A stretch of DNA of 19,901 nucleotides from Dehalococcoidia bacterium (GTDB lineage Bacteria; Chloroflexota; Dehalococcoidia; GIF9; AB-539-J10). Made by a program: the position numbers and the translations under genes. The stretch is from contig JALNYR010000032.1 in assembly GCA_023229725.1 (NCBI GenBank), positions 1 to 19,901 of the forward strand, in the 5' to 3' direction. The notes below the pieces were generated by a model. That model saw only the letters and a program-made list of their open reading frames with translations. It did no database searches and was not told where the DNA came from. Below, piece after piece: positions 7,769-15,232 of the stretch (position 1 is its first letter; every line of letters begins with the position of its first letter).

Positions 7769-7779
7769 CAGGCCTCCCC

Positions 7780-7869
7780 TCAAACAACCATTGGCTTGAG
7801 CAGGCTGCGAATGAACCTGCCGAGACAGTCAATCCGACACGGCACCAGGAAGAAAGCCACCCCCACCAT
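7780..7869 (-). CDS. Possible 29-residue small protein ahead of the ferredoxin
   Basis: An ATG at 7869, preceded five bases upstream by AAGGGGG, opens a 29-codon frame that stops at 7780, just before the ferredoxin's ribosome binding site. The peptide starts hydrophobic (MVGVAFFLVPC), has two cysteines and a basic stretch (RFIRSLLK), and could be a small membrane-associated protein. It fills most of the otherwise odd 161-nt gap between the ligase and ferredoxin genes. I know no homologue. It could be chance, or a leader ORF that couples translation to the ferredoxin. Confidence 0.35.
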   Translation of the reverse strand: MVGVAFFLVPCRIDCLGRFIRSLLKPMVV

Positions 7870-7929
7870 GTTTGCCCCCTTCTGTCCTTCAGCCTGTTCC
7901 CGAGGCCGCGCACGCTCTCAGAGGGCAGG

Positions 7930-9333
7930 TCACTTCTGCGACGTTGGGGCGTCCCTGCCCGGAGGGCGGGTGACATTCGAGATGTAGAACAGGTGCTTGC
8001 CTGCAGGTGTCGGGTCAATGCGGTCGACGATGTCAACCTGTATCTCCACGTCGTCCCCAAGCGTGCTGGCGTAGTGGGCTTTGACAGCGGCATCAAGTTC
8101 CCGCGCCTTGCTGGGGGAGAGGCCGTCGTTGGGGACAACCCTCACCGTCACGTGGTCCAACGCGTCCTGAACGAATTGGAATCGCCGAATGCCGAGTTCA
8201 ACGAGAATCGCCGTGCGGAACGACCGCGCGGATACCCTCCTGCCGGAAGGCGTGTAGAAGGTGTCACCGGTCTTCCCGACGATGGTGGAGAGGCGCGGCA
8301 GTGAGCGGCCGCACGCGCACGCACCTCCGAGCAACGAGCCCTCGTCTCCGATGTCGTAGCGGATGAGCGGCATGCCGTATTCGTGCAGGTTGGTGATGAC
8401 TATACGTCCCTGCCGGCCGGGTTCCACGGGTTTGCCCTCATCGTCCACTATCTCGACGACGATGTCTTCCGCCGCGATGTGAACGCCTTCGTGCGCATTG
8501 CACTCCGTGGCGATATCGAAGCTCTCGTAAGAGCTGTACTTGGAGAAAGGTTCGGTTCCGAATACATCTCTCAACAGAGACCGCTGTTCATCGAAGAGCT
8601 GTTCACCTCCGACCACCACGGCGTTCACTTGCGGGGCGGGAATTCCAGAGTCGCGGATGAACTCCGCGATGATGCAGACAGTGCTGGGGAAGCCAATCAG
8701 GGCGCGTGGGCGACGGCCGGCAATGCGCTCTACAACAGACGGCAGAGACGAATCGCAAAGACTGGCGCTATCCTCGACTACCTGGCGTGAAAGGAAACGA
8801 ACTACGCGCTGGGACTTCGGTTCCTCGGAGGAGGCCGCAGGCCTTCGCCCGCTGATGGAAACGATAGAGTCTCCCGGGTGTATGCCCGCCCATTCATACG
8901 CCCGCAACGCTCGTGCGATGCCGCGTGTCAAGCGCGATTCCCGCGAAGAGTAGAAGGACAGTGGTTCGCCGGTGGAGCCACCGGTGCGCCCTACTACGAG
9001 TTCATGGCGGGGGAAACCATCTGCCAGCAGCTCGCTGAGGTGTTGGCGCACCTCTGCCTTGGCGAGAACTGGCAGCAGGGACAAGTCTGCGGCGGTCCTG
9101 ATATCACTCGGGGATACGCCGTGTGCATCCATCAGGGCGCGATAGTAGCCTACGCGTTCGTAGGCGTGATGAATGAGGCGTTGAAGTCGCTCCGACTGGA
9201 GTTGCTGTATGCGTTCGTATGGCCACCACTGTGATTCCTCGAGCTCCCTCAGAGAACGCATTGTGTGCGTTCCCCGGACCAGATCGAGGGCGGGCGCCAG
9301 GATGAGCCTCGTCAGTTGAGCATACGGAGTCAC
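7930..9333 (-). CDS. PaaK/CapK-like adenylate-forming enzyme (acyl/aryl-CoA ligase-like)
   Basis: This 467-residue protein belongs to the phenylacetate-CoA ligase/coenzyme F390 synthetase branch of the ANL superfamily, whose members activate carboxylates through an acyl-adenylate. Its motifs are the phosphate-binding loop TGGSTGEP (117-124), the YSSYES motif (266-271), RYDIGD (325-330), a Cys339-x-Cys341 pair common in this subfamily, and Lys446 in PTPAGK, which fits the adenylation lysine. The substrate cannot be read from sequence: aromatic acids, fatty acids and cofactors are all possible. I take the GTG at 9333 as start because the TRLILAPALDL segment resembles family N-termini; ATG 9396 is the alternative. 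There is no Shine-Dalgarno, but TACAAT lies 10 nt upstream. It is the first gene of the cluster and is divergent from the CPAC protein. Confidence 0.85.
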   Translation of the reverse strand: MTPYAQLTRLILAPALDLVRGTHTMRSLRELEESQWWPYERIQQLQSERLQRLIHHAYERVGYYRALMDAHGVSPSDIRTAADLSLLPVLAKAEVRQHLSELLADGFPRHELVVGRTGGSTGEPLSFYSSRESRLTRGIARALRAYEWAGIHPGDSIVSISGRRPAASSEEPKSQRVVRFLSRQVVEDSASLCDSSLPSVVERIAGRRPRALIGFPSTVCIIAEFIRDSGIPAPQVNAVVVGGEQLFDEQRSLLRDVFGTEPFSKYSSYESFDIATECNAHEGVHIAAEDIVVEIVDDEGKPVEPGRQGRIVITNLHEYGMPLIRYDIGDEGSLLGGACACGRSLPRLSTIVGKTGDTFYTPSGRRVSARSFRTAILVELGIRRFQFVQDALDHVTVRVVPNDGLSPSKARELDAAVKAHYASTLGDDVEIQVDIVDRIDPTPAGKHLFYISNVTRPPGRDAPTSQK

Positions 9334-9343
9334 GTTGCGAGAG

Positions 9344-9373
9344 ATTGTACGTGGCCGGGTGACTGAGACACAA
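9344..9373 (-). promoter_or_regulatory. Candidate promoter of the ligase/ferredoxin cluster
   Basis: TTGTGT (9373-9368) and TACAAT (9349-9344) are separated by 18 nt. The -35 box is weak. Transcription would begin only a few bases before the GTG at 9333, making the first gene nearly leaderless. Confidence 0.4.
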
Positions 9374-9437
9374 GCGTGGCTGGCAGCCCGGAGCATTGTG
9401 CGGCGTGCCAGTGAGGTTGTCGGACACCGGGGGTACA

Positions 9438-9707
9438 ATGAACATGGGGAGCGAGTGCACGGGGGAGGAGAACGAAGTCGTCGTGCGATACCCTGAGTTC
9501 AGTGACGAAGAACTGGCCCAACGCCCGGGGCGCACCGCCGGGGCAACCGGCACGGTCCGCACCTTGATGCATCACTATCACCTCGGGTTCGACATCTCGG
9601 GGCTGTCACAGATGATGCTCAGTCGATTGCAGAAAGGCGGTTGGACCTGTCCTGCCTGTGGGGAGACGTTCCCCTCGGGTGTTGATCCCCGCGGCAAGCA
9701 GTCGTAA
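9438..9707 (+). CDS. Uncharacterised 89-residue protein with C-terminal CPAC motif
   Basis: I do not recognise the family. The N-terminal half is acidic (GEENEVVVRYPEFSDEEL). A central helix-like part contains the His-rich MHHYHLGFDISG, and the C-terminus has GGWTCPACGETFPSG, a single zinc-knuckle half-site that could bind metal as a dimer or together with the histidines. Coding character is good, with GC-rich third positions. ATG 9438 has GGGGG just upstream. A second ATG at 9444 follows a TACAAT box (9434-9439) at about leaderless distance, so either start is possible. It is divergent from the PaaK-like gene and could be linked to that cluster. Confidence 0.55.
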   Translation: MNMGSECTGEENEVVVRYPEFSDEELAQRPGRTAGATGTVRTLMHHYHLGFDISGLSQMMLSRLQKGGWTCPACGETFPSGVDPRGKQS

Positions 9708-9723
9708 GAGAGTGCAGAAACAA

Positions 9724-9747
9724 GAGGGCAGCAGTGAAGCTGCCTCT
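9724..9747 (-). terminator. Shared hairpin terminator between convergent small genes
   Basis: The stem GAGGGCAGC/GCTGCCTC closes a 6-nt loop with one bulge or wobble. On the minus strand it is followed by TTGTTTCT, which fits termination of the DUF5679 gene about 55 nt downstream of its stop. On the plus strand it lies about 17 nt after the CPAC gene stop and is followed by a CT-rich stretch, so it may work both ways. Confidence 0.55.
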
Positions 9748-9801
9748 CTCGCTCTGTTGCAGAGCACCTGGATTCAGGTCAGTGGGGCCAGGGTCCGGGG
9801 G

Positions 9802-9945
9802 CTAGGCCTTCCCGATTCTGAACACCTTCGTGCCACACTTCGGGCAGAGACCCTGTACCGCCGGTCGCCCGTTCTTGAGGACGACTGCTTTGGGAGTCTT
9901 GATCTCAACCTTCTTCCGACACTTCATGCAGTACGCTGTGGCCAT
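9802..9945 (-). CDS. DUF5679 family 47-residue zinc-ribbon-like protein
   Basis: The short frame encodes MATAYCMKCRKKVE, then KAVVLKNGRPAVQG, then LCPKCGTKVFRIGKA. The two CxxC pairs (Cys6/Cys9 and Cys34/Cys37) and the KNGRPAxQG linker match DUF5679, a family of tiny zinc-ribbon-like proteins widespread in Chloroflexota and relatives, with no established function. The ATG at 9945 has GAGGAGGG seven bases upstream. A near-consensus promoter sits at 9977-10005, so the gene is probably well expressed. It is transcribed alone and ends at the hairpin at 9724-9747. Confidence 0.93.
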   Translation of the reverse strand: MATAYCMKCRKKVEIKTPKAVVLKNGRPAVQGLCPKCGTKVFRIGKA

Positions 9946-9976
9946 GGCAACCCTCCTCTCGGTCAGCTAGCATCCG

Positions 9977-10005
9977 AAGATAGCGATGCGTCTTTGTGTT
10001 GTCAA
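9977..10005 (-). promoter_or_regulatory. Near-consensus sigma70 promoter of the DUF5679 gene
   Basis: On the minus strand, a perfect TTGACA (10005-10000) and TATCTT (9982-9977) are separated by 17 nt. The start would be near 9970, giving a leader of about 25 nt that contains the GAGGAGGG ribosome binding site. Confidence 0.8.
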
Positions 10006-10271
10006 TGGGATGACGGTTCGCGGGATGCGGCAGGCACACTCGGCGCTTCCTGACCACCGCTCTCCAGAGCCTGCGTGCACGTGCCCCAATCCGCAGATTC
10101 CAGTCAGAGAAGCGCCCGGCCCACTCCGTCACTGCGCACCATCAAACCTCAGGTACGGCGCGACGGCGTTTGGGTGGACACGTTCGCCATGAAGGTTCCG
10201 GGAGTGAGAAGAACGCGGCTCAATGATGGCATCAACTCCGGGGAGGGCCTCATGTCAGAGGACGCGGTCCC
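10006..10271. other. Spacer with no supported gene
   Basis: Short frames exist on both strands, but none has a ribosome binding site or recognisable protein. No tRNA and no convincing terminator were found for the lipoprotein gene that ends at 10272. Confidence 0.4.
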
Positions 10272-10694
10272 TTATGCCGGTGTCTTGGTGACTACCATCT
10301 GCAGGCGGTAGTCCTTCGCATCAAGCTGTTTGCCCAGCTCGGGATAGGGGAGGATATCGAACGTGATTTCATAGCCGGCGACGGCAGCCGTCGAAGGTGA
10401 GGATGGGCCGGGCTGCGTCAGCACCTTGCTGAGCGTGGAGTCTGAGGCGGTGAGCTTGATGAGGCAGCTTGCCTCTCCCGCCCAGATGCAGGTGGCGCCC
10501 TTCGGGCAGCGGCTGTCTGAGACCACCTCGACGAACTCGATGCTGAGGTCCTCTCCGGCGACCGTAGCCGTTTGTCCGACAGCCAGGGTGAACTCGGTAT
10601 CAAGGCTGACTACGTCCGCTGCCGGCTCCGAGCATCCAGCGAGAGGGACGAGCAAGGAGACCGCTATCGAAAGCCACATCGCGAACTTGCGCAC
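10272..10694 (-). CDS. Small secreted lipoprotein, unknown function
   Basis: The 140-residue product has a textbook lipoprotein signal: positive N-terminus, hydrophobic core, and LAGC with Cys21 as the lipidation site. The mature part is beta-rich. It contains FVEVVSDSRCPKGATCIWAGEA, a pattern I associate with a broad group of short bacterial lipoproteins in which the two cysteines probably form a disulfide. No enzymatic motif is visible. The start is GTG at 10694 with GAGGGGGTGA upstream. No clear promoter was found. It lies alone on the minus strand between the tRNA-His gene and the DUF5679 gene. Confidence 0.8.
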   Translation of the reverse strand: MRKFAMWLSIAVSLLVPLAGCSEPAADVVSLDTEFTLAVGQTATVAGEDLSIEFVEVVSDSRCPKGATCIWAGEASCLIKLTASDSTLSKVLTQPGPSSPSTAAVAGYEITFDILPYPELGKQLDAKDYRLQMVVTKTPA

Positions 10695-11004
10695 GACTCA
10701 CCCCCTCGGTCAGGTCCGCACTTGGATTGCCAACCAGGCTGCATCTGCTGACCGCACAATGCTATCCAGTCGGCCGTGAATGCGCCTGCCCGATGCCCAC
10801 GCTATCACAGAAGTGCCCGGTGGGGCCACCCAAACCTGAAGGAGGAAGTCGGCGACGCGTCCGTTCGCGCGGACGGGATCTGGGGCAGGCTGAAGCGTGA
10901 GACGGCAGAACGCGGCAGCCGGTGAGGCGGTCTGATACTGGATGGGTCGCGGTCTCGAACTCATTCCCCGGTGACGGGTGCTGCAGATGTTGAGCAGGAG
11001 GAGT
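10695..11004. other. Spacer between lipoprotein and tRNA-His
   Basis: About 310 bases without a supported gene. An 84-codon minus-strand frame (10710-10964) lacks a ribosome binding site and matches nothing I know. Frames that reach into the tRNA read a typical spurious tRNA-derived peptide. No integrase or attachment-site repeat of the tRNA 3' end was noticed here. Confidence 0.4.
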
Positions 11005-11081
11005 TGGGGTGAGCGGAGGGATTTGAACCCTCGATATCCAGGGCCACAACCTGGCGCCCTAACCGCTAGGCCACGCTCACC
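11005..11081 (-). tRNA. trnH: tRNA-His (anticodon GUG)
   Basis: Minus-strand cloverleaf with acceptor GTGAGCG/CGCTCAC, anticodon stem CCAGG/CCTGG around the loop TTGTGGC (anticodon GUG), and T stem GAGGG/CCCTC. The His-specific features are present: an extra G-1 (base 11081) opposite discriminator C73. The CCA end is encoded (11005-11007). Confidence 0.97.
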
Positions 11082-11092
11082 ACGAACAAGAC

Positions 11093-11120
11093 ATTATACC
11101 TGTTCGCGCAGCCGTTTCAA
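11093..11120 (-). promoter_or_regulatory. Strong promoter of tRNA-His
   Basis: A perfect TATAAT (11098-11093) and TTGAAA (11120-11115) are separated by 16 nt on the minus strand. Transcription would start only a few bases ahead of the tRNA. Confidence 0.8.
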
Positions 11121-11166
11121 AGTAGCACGCGCTGGCCTGCGCGTTGCCCGCAGCGTCAGGGCCGCC

Positions 11167-12276
11167 TCAGATGCTGAGCGCGGCCTCAAGGTAGTCCGAC
11201 GACGGCAGCAGCGTGCGCCCCGGCGGGATGGCATGGGTGGTGTAGAGGTGCAGGTCGTGCTCCTTCGTGACACCCATGGCGCCGTGGACCTGGTGCGCGA
11301 GGCTCATGAACTGCGGCATGACCCTGTGCGCCCAGGCGCAGGCGACGGCGACGTCGCGCGACGCAGGCAGTCCCTCGCTCAGCCGCCACGCGGCATGCCA
11401 CGCGGCCACCCGGAGCCCCTCCAGCATGACGTGCATATCGACGCAGTAGTGCTGCAGCACCTCGAAGGCGCCTATCGGCTGTCCGAACTGTTTCCGGTCC
11501 TTCGCGTAGGCGACGGTGTCGTCGAGCACCCAGGAGAGGGCGCCCGTGATGTCGCAGCAGCGCGCGACATCGAGTCGCTGCCGGGTGAGGTCGAGGAGCG
11601 CGCGGGCGGTGGCGCCCGAGCAGATGAGCGACGAGCCCGGCGCCAGGGCGGCGTCAAGCTTGAGGCTGCAGGGACGGTCGTCGCCCACGGACTCGAGCGG
11701 CAGAAGTGTCGTACCGGCAGCGCCGGCCGGGAGGAGGAACAGCGATATGTTGTCGGGGTCGGCTGCCGTGCGTGCGGCGCAGACGATGTGGCCCGCCGAG
11801 GCGGCGAACGGGACGAAAGCGTGCGCGCCGTTGAGCGTGGAGCCTGAGGGGGCGGGGCGCACGAGAGGAAGGGCGGGATTGCCGTCGGCATTTGGTGCGC
11901 CCGAGAGAGCGGCGACGATGACGGTATCGGCGGCAGTGAATGCCTTGAGCAGGGGGACGTCCTGCTCGCGACCGGCGTCCGCCAGCAGCAGCGCGCAGCC
12001 CGCCGCCGAGTCGACGAACGGAGAGGGGACGCACGCGCGTCCCAGCTCCTCGGTGAGGAGGCAGAGGTCGAGGAACGACATGCCGCTGCCGCCGCAGCGC
12101 TCGGGCAGAGCCAGCCCCTGCCAGCCGAGCCCGGCCATGGCGTTCCAGAGGTCACACGAGAAACCCGTGGCGCCGGCGCGCGCCTCGCGCACCGCCTTCG
12201 TGGGGCACTTCTCCGCGAGGAACTCGCGGGCGGAGGTCCGCAGCATTTCCTGTGCTTCGTCGATTCGTGTGTTCAT
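11167..12276 (-). CDS. Acyl-CoA dehydrogenase, probably non-catalytic partner subunit
   Basis: The 369-residue protein has the acyl-CoA dehydrogenase fold: an N-terminal helical domain with GWQGLALPERCGGSGMS (51-67), a degenerate middle beta domain, and a C-terminal domain with RKQFGQPIGAFEVLQH (261-276), the FAD-contacting motif. The usual C-terminal GTSE-type motif is missing (it ends PSSDYLEAALSI), and no glutamate sits at the helix position used by isovaleryl-CoA dehydrogenase-type enzymes. This resembles one half of the heterotetrameric enzymes known from actinobacterial steroid side-chain degradation. The ATG at 12276 has GGAGAG upstream and lies 22 bp after the partner gene. Substrate unknown. 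It is last in the operon. Confidence 0.88.
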   Translation of the reverse strand: MNTRIDEAQEMLRTSAREFLAEKCPTKAVREARAGATGFSCDLWNAMAGLGWQGLALPERCGGSGMSFLDLCLLTEELGRACVPSPFVDSAAGCALLLADAGREQDVPLLKAFTAADTVIVAALSGAPNADGNPALPLVRPAPSGSTLNGAHAFVPFAASAGHIVCAARTAADPDNISLFLLPAGAAGTTLLPLESVGDDRPCSLKLDAALAPGSSLICSGATARALLDLTRQRLDVARCCDITGALSWVLDDTVAYAKDRKQFGQPIGAFEVLQHYCVDMHVMLEGLRVAAWHAAWRLSEGLPASRDVAVACAWAHRVMPQFMSLAHQVHGAMGVTKEHDLHLYTTHAIPPGRTLLPSSDYLEAALSI

Positions 12277-12298
12277 CGTCTCTCCACTCTCCGTGCGT

Positions 12299-13471
12299 TC
12301 ACTGTGTCGGCAGCCCGAGCGCCCGTCCGGCGATGATGTTCTTGAGGACCTCCGTACTGCCGGCCTGGAGGCTGTAGCCCTTCGATGCAAGGTACGAGTG
12401 CATCGGCAGACCGCGCATGGCTGCCAGCGGCGCCCAGCCCTTCAGGGGGCCGTAGGGTCCGAGGAGCGTCATAACGAGGTTGGCCAGCTTCTGCTCGAAG
12501 CCCGTACCGTGGACCTTGGAGACGGAGGCTTCGACGGTCGGCGGACGTCCCTCGTCCATGACTGAGGCGGCACGATACATGAGCAGGCGGCCGACCTCGA
12601 ACTCGACCTCGAGCTCGGCCATCGTGGTCCGGATGCGGGGGTCGTCGATGAGGCGTCTGCCGTTCCGCTTTGTCTCGACGACGAAGCGGCGCAGCCCGTC
12701 GTACAGGGGGTAGTTGCCCATGAGGCGCTCCATGCCGCCGCGCTCGTAGGCGAGCTCCTCGACGACGTGGTAGAAGCCCTTGTTCAACTCTCCGATGACG
12801 CACTCGCGCGGGACGCGGACGTTGTCGAAGAAGATGTCGTTCCATGCCTCGGTGCCGGTGATGTCTATCATCGGGATGCGGGAGATGCCGGGGAGGTTCA
12901 TCGGCACGAGGAACTCGGTGATGCCCTTGTGCTTCGGCGCCTGGAAATCGGTCCGTGCGAACAGGTCGATGTAGTTGATGAACGAACCGCCGCTCGTCCA
13001 GGTCTTCTGGCCGTTGACGATGAAGCAGTCGCCCTGCAGCTCCGCCCTGGTCGTCAGCGACGCGAGGTCGGAACCTGCCTCAGGTTCGCTCATGCCGAGG
13101 CCGACGTAGAGCTCTCCGCGCATGATGCGCGGCAGGAACTCCTGCTTCTGCGCGTCGTTGCCGTAGCGGAGGATGCCACCGCCAATCTGGCGGTCGGCGA
13201 ACCAGTGCAGAGCCGCCGGAGCGCCGTAGCGGAGCATCTCCTCGGTGACGATGAGGCGGTCGATGTAGCTGCGCTCGTGACCGCCGTAAGCGCGCGGCCA
13301 GGTGAGGCCTATCCAGCCCCTGGCGGCGACGCGTTTGGTAAACGCGGGGTCGAACCCCTGTATCCAGGCGTCGCACTGCGGCTGCCACAATCCCCGGCGC
13401 AGCTCGTCCTCCAGAAAGTCACGGACCTCCCGGCGGAGAGCCTCCTGTTCAACAGTGAAGCCGAATTCCAC
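12299..13471 (-). CDS. Acyl-CoA dehydrogenase, probably catalytic subunit
   Basis: This 390-residue enzyme shows GWIGLTWPRAYGG (52-64), the substrate/FAD region GLGMSEPEAGSDLASL (124-139) and NGQKTWTSGG (153-162). At the C-terminus it has AGSTEVLKNIIAGRALGLP, which aligns with the family's GTSEIQRNIIAER motif. The glutamate that MCAD uses just before that motif is replaced by Ala. Glu243 in LAYERGG falls where isovaleryl- and long-chain-type enzymes carry the base instead. It lacks the RxQFGxPI motif that its neighbour has, so the two look complementary. The start is GTG at 13471, with AGGGGGTG upstream and only 10 bp after the carboxyltransferase stop, so it is co-transcribed. It would desaturate a CoA thioester of unknown chain. 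Confidence 0.9.
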   Translation of the reverse strand: MEFGFTVEQEALRREVRDFLEDELRRGLWQPQCDAWIQGFDPAFTKRVAARGWIGLTWPRAYGGHERSYIDRLIVTEEMLRYGAPAALHWFADRQIGGGILRYGNDAQKQEFLPRIMRGELYVGLGMSEPEAGSDLASLTTRAELQGDCFIVNGQKTWTSGGSFINYIDLFARTDFQAPKHKGITEFLVPMNLPGISRIPMIDITGTEAWNDIFFDNVRVPRECVIGELNKGFYHVVEELAYERGGMERLMGNYPLYDGLRRFVVETKRNGRRLIDDPRIRTTMAELEVEFEVGRLLMYRAASVMDEGRPPTVEASVSKVHGTGFEQKLANLVMTLLGPYGPLKGWAPLAAMRGLPMHSYLASKGYSLQAGSTEVLKNIIAGRALGLPTQ

Positions 13472-13481
13472 TGGACACCCC

Positions 13482-15050
13482 CTACAGCGTGATGTTGGAG
13501 TACTTCCTCGGCAGCTTCGCCACGTGCTTCTGCGCAAGGGCGTCGAGCGACCTCACGATGAACTGCCGCGTGGACGCGGGACGGATGATGTCATCGATGT
13601 AGCCGCGCTCCGCGGCCGGGTAGGCGCTCTCGTAGAGATCGCTGTACTCCTTGAGCTTGCGGGCGCGCTCCTCTTCGGGGTTGGCGGCGGTCTTGATCTC
13701 GCGGGCGAAGATGACGCTGGCGGCGGTCTCCGCTCCCACGATGGAGACGCGCGCGGTGGGCCAGGCGAAGACGAAGTCGGCGCCTATGGACTTGTCGAGC
13801 ATGCCGTAGTGCGCGCCGGCGTAGGACTTGCGGAGGATGATGGAGACGAGGGGCACGGTAGCGTCGGCCCAGGCGAAGAGGAGCTTGGCGCCGTGCCGCA
13901 GGATGCCGTTCCAGTCCTGTTGCGAGCCGATGAGGTAGCCGGGGCAGTCGGTGAGCGACACGACCGGCAGGTTGAACAGGTCGCAGAAGCGGATGAACCG
14001 CGCGAGCTTGTCACACGCGTTGATGTCGAGCACGCCTGCCTTCGACTTCGGCTGGTTGGCGACGAGGCCTGTCGCGCGGCCCCCGAAGCGAGTGAAGCCG
14101 CAGATGGCGTTCGTGGCGTAGTAGGGCAGCACCTCGAGGAAGCGGCCGTCGTCCGTGACGGCGGCGATGACCTGCTTCATGTCGTACGGCCTGTTCGGGT
14201 CGTCCGGCACGAGGCCGTCCAGCCCGGGGCTCTCCCTATCCGTCGGGTCGGAGCACGGTGTGCGCGGCGCCTGCTCGCGATTGTTCGACGGCAGGAAGGC
14301 GAGCAGTTCCTTGCAGAGGTCGAGGCACTCCTTGTCGGAGTCGGCCACAAAGTGGCTCTGTCCGGACTTCATCGCATGGCTCTTCCAGCCACAGAGCGCG
14401 TCAAGCCCGATGTCCTCGCCGATCTGCGTCTTGACGAAGGCGGGTCCGGCGATGCCCATGAAGCCGGTGCTGCGGTTCTGGATGACGAAATCCATCATGA
14501 CGGGGTGGTACGCCTGACCTCCGAGGCAGGGGCCCATGAGGAGGGATATCTGCGGGATGATGCCGGACGCCTCTATCTGGGCGCGGAAGGTCCAGCCGTA
14601 GGCTTCGAGGGTATCCATGCCTTCGTGGAGCCGCGCGCCGGCGGAGTCGTTGAGCGTGACGAACGGCCAGCCGTGTTCCTTCGCAAAGGTGATGGCGCGC
14701 GCCAGCTTCCGGCCGTGGCCCTCGCCGAAGGTCCCCATCATGGCGGTGAAATCCTCGGCCGCGGCGACGACGGTGCGACCGTTAATGGTCCCGAATCCGG
14801 TGACGATGCCCTCGGCGGGGACCTCGCGTTTGTCCATGCCGAACGCGGTGGTACGGTGCTTCACCCACATGCCGAGCTCGGTGAACGAACCGGGGTCGAA
14901 GAGAAGGTCGAGCCGCTCCCTCGCGGAGAGCTGGCCTTTCGCGTGGCGCTCATCGATGGCGGCCTTACCGCCCATCTGCAGCAGGTGTTCGCGTCGCTGC
15001 CGCCATTGCTCGATGCGCTCGGACGTGCCTCCGGGCTGCGGTGATTCCAT
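13482..15050 (-). CDS. Biotin-dependent acyl-CoA carboxyltransferase (beta subunit)
   Basis: The 522-residue protein matches the carboxyltransferase subunits of propionyl-, methylcrotonyl- and related CoA carboxylases, and decarboxylases of the same fold. The N-terminal half has LSARERLDLLFDPGSF, DFTAMMGTFGEGHGRK and the oxyanion-hole segment SLLMGPCLGGQAYHP. The C-terminal half has TDCPGYLIGSQQDWNG, ILRHGAKLLFAWADATVP and RKSYAGAHYGML. LxGPCLGGQ and DCPGYLIG differ from the usual GPCAGGA and DVPGFLPG, so the substrate may be unusual. No biotin carboxylase or biotin carrier gene is adjacent; these would have to be elsewhere. The ATG at 15050 has AAGGAGGGG upstream. It is first in an operon with two acyl-CoA dehydrogenase genes. 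Confidence 0.93.
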   Translation of the reverse strand: MESPQPGGTSERIEQWRQRREHLLQMGGKAAIDERHAKGQLSARERLDLLFDPGSFTELGMWVKHRTTAFGMDKREVPAEGIVTGFGTINGRTVVAAAEDFTAMMGTFGEGHGRKLARAITFAKEHGWPFVTLNDSAGARLHEGMDTLEAYGWTFRAQIEASGIIPQISLLMGPCLGGQAYHPVMMDFVIQNRSTGFMGIAGPAFVKTQIGEDIGLDALCGWKSHAMKSGQSHFVADSDKECLDLCKELLAFLPSNNREQAPRTPCSDPTDRESPGLDGLVPDDPNRPYDMKQVIAAVTDDGRFLEVLPYYATNAICGFTRFGGRATGLVANQPKSKAGVLDINACDKLARFIRFCDLFNLPVVSLTDCPGYLIGSQQDWNGILRHGAKLLFAWADATVPLVSIILRKSYAGAHYGMLDKSIGADFVFAWPTARVSIVGAETAASVIFAREIKTAANPEEERARKLKEYSDLYESAYPAAERGYIDDIIRPASTRQFIVRSLDALAQKHVAKLPRKYSNITL

Positions 15051-15105
15051 GCTGCCCCTCCTTGCCGCCCGGGCCGCTGGAGAGCGACCCGCCGGGCGAT
15101 GAGGA

Positions 15106-15135
15106 ATGATAGGCCCTGTTGCCGCGCTGCTTCAA
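15106..15135 (-). promoter_or_regulatory. Promoter of the carboxyltransferase operon
   Basis: On the minus strand TTGAAG (15135-15130) and TATCAT (15111-15106) are 18 nt apart. The start would be near 15099, leaving about 49 nt of leader before the ATG at 15050. Confidence 0.55.
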
Positions 15136-15232
15136 GATGCGGGACTTCTCGTTCGCGGTTGGCTGCCTTCGCACCAGGCGCCGCGTGGTGGATGCGGACG
15201 ACGGAGAAGAATCGCTTGACGGAGGAAGGTGA

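Noticed and set aside
10762..11049. Minus-strand frame starting inside tRNA-His
   Set aside because: Begins with tRNA-derived residues (SRVQIPPLTP) and has no ribosome binding site or family match.
13302..15044. 580-codon plus-strand frame opposite the carboxyltransferase gene
   Set aside because: It is an antisense shadow produced by high GC at third positions; the minus strand encodes full-length conserved enzymes there.
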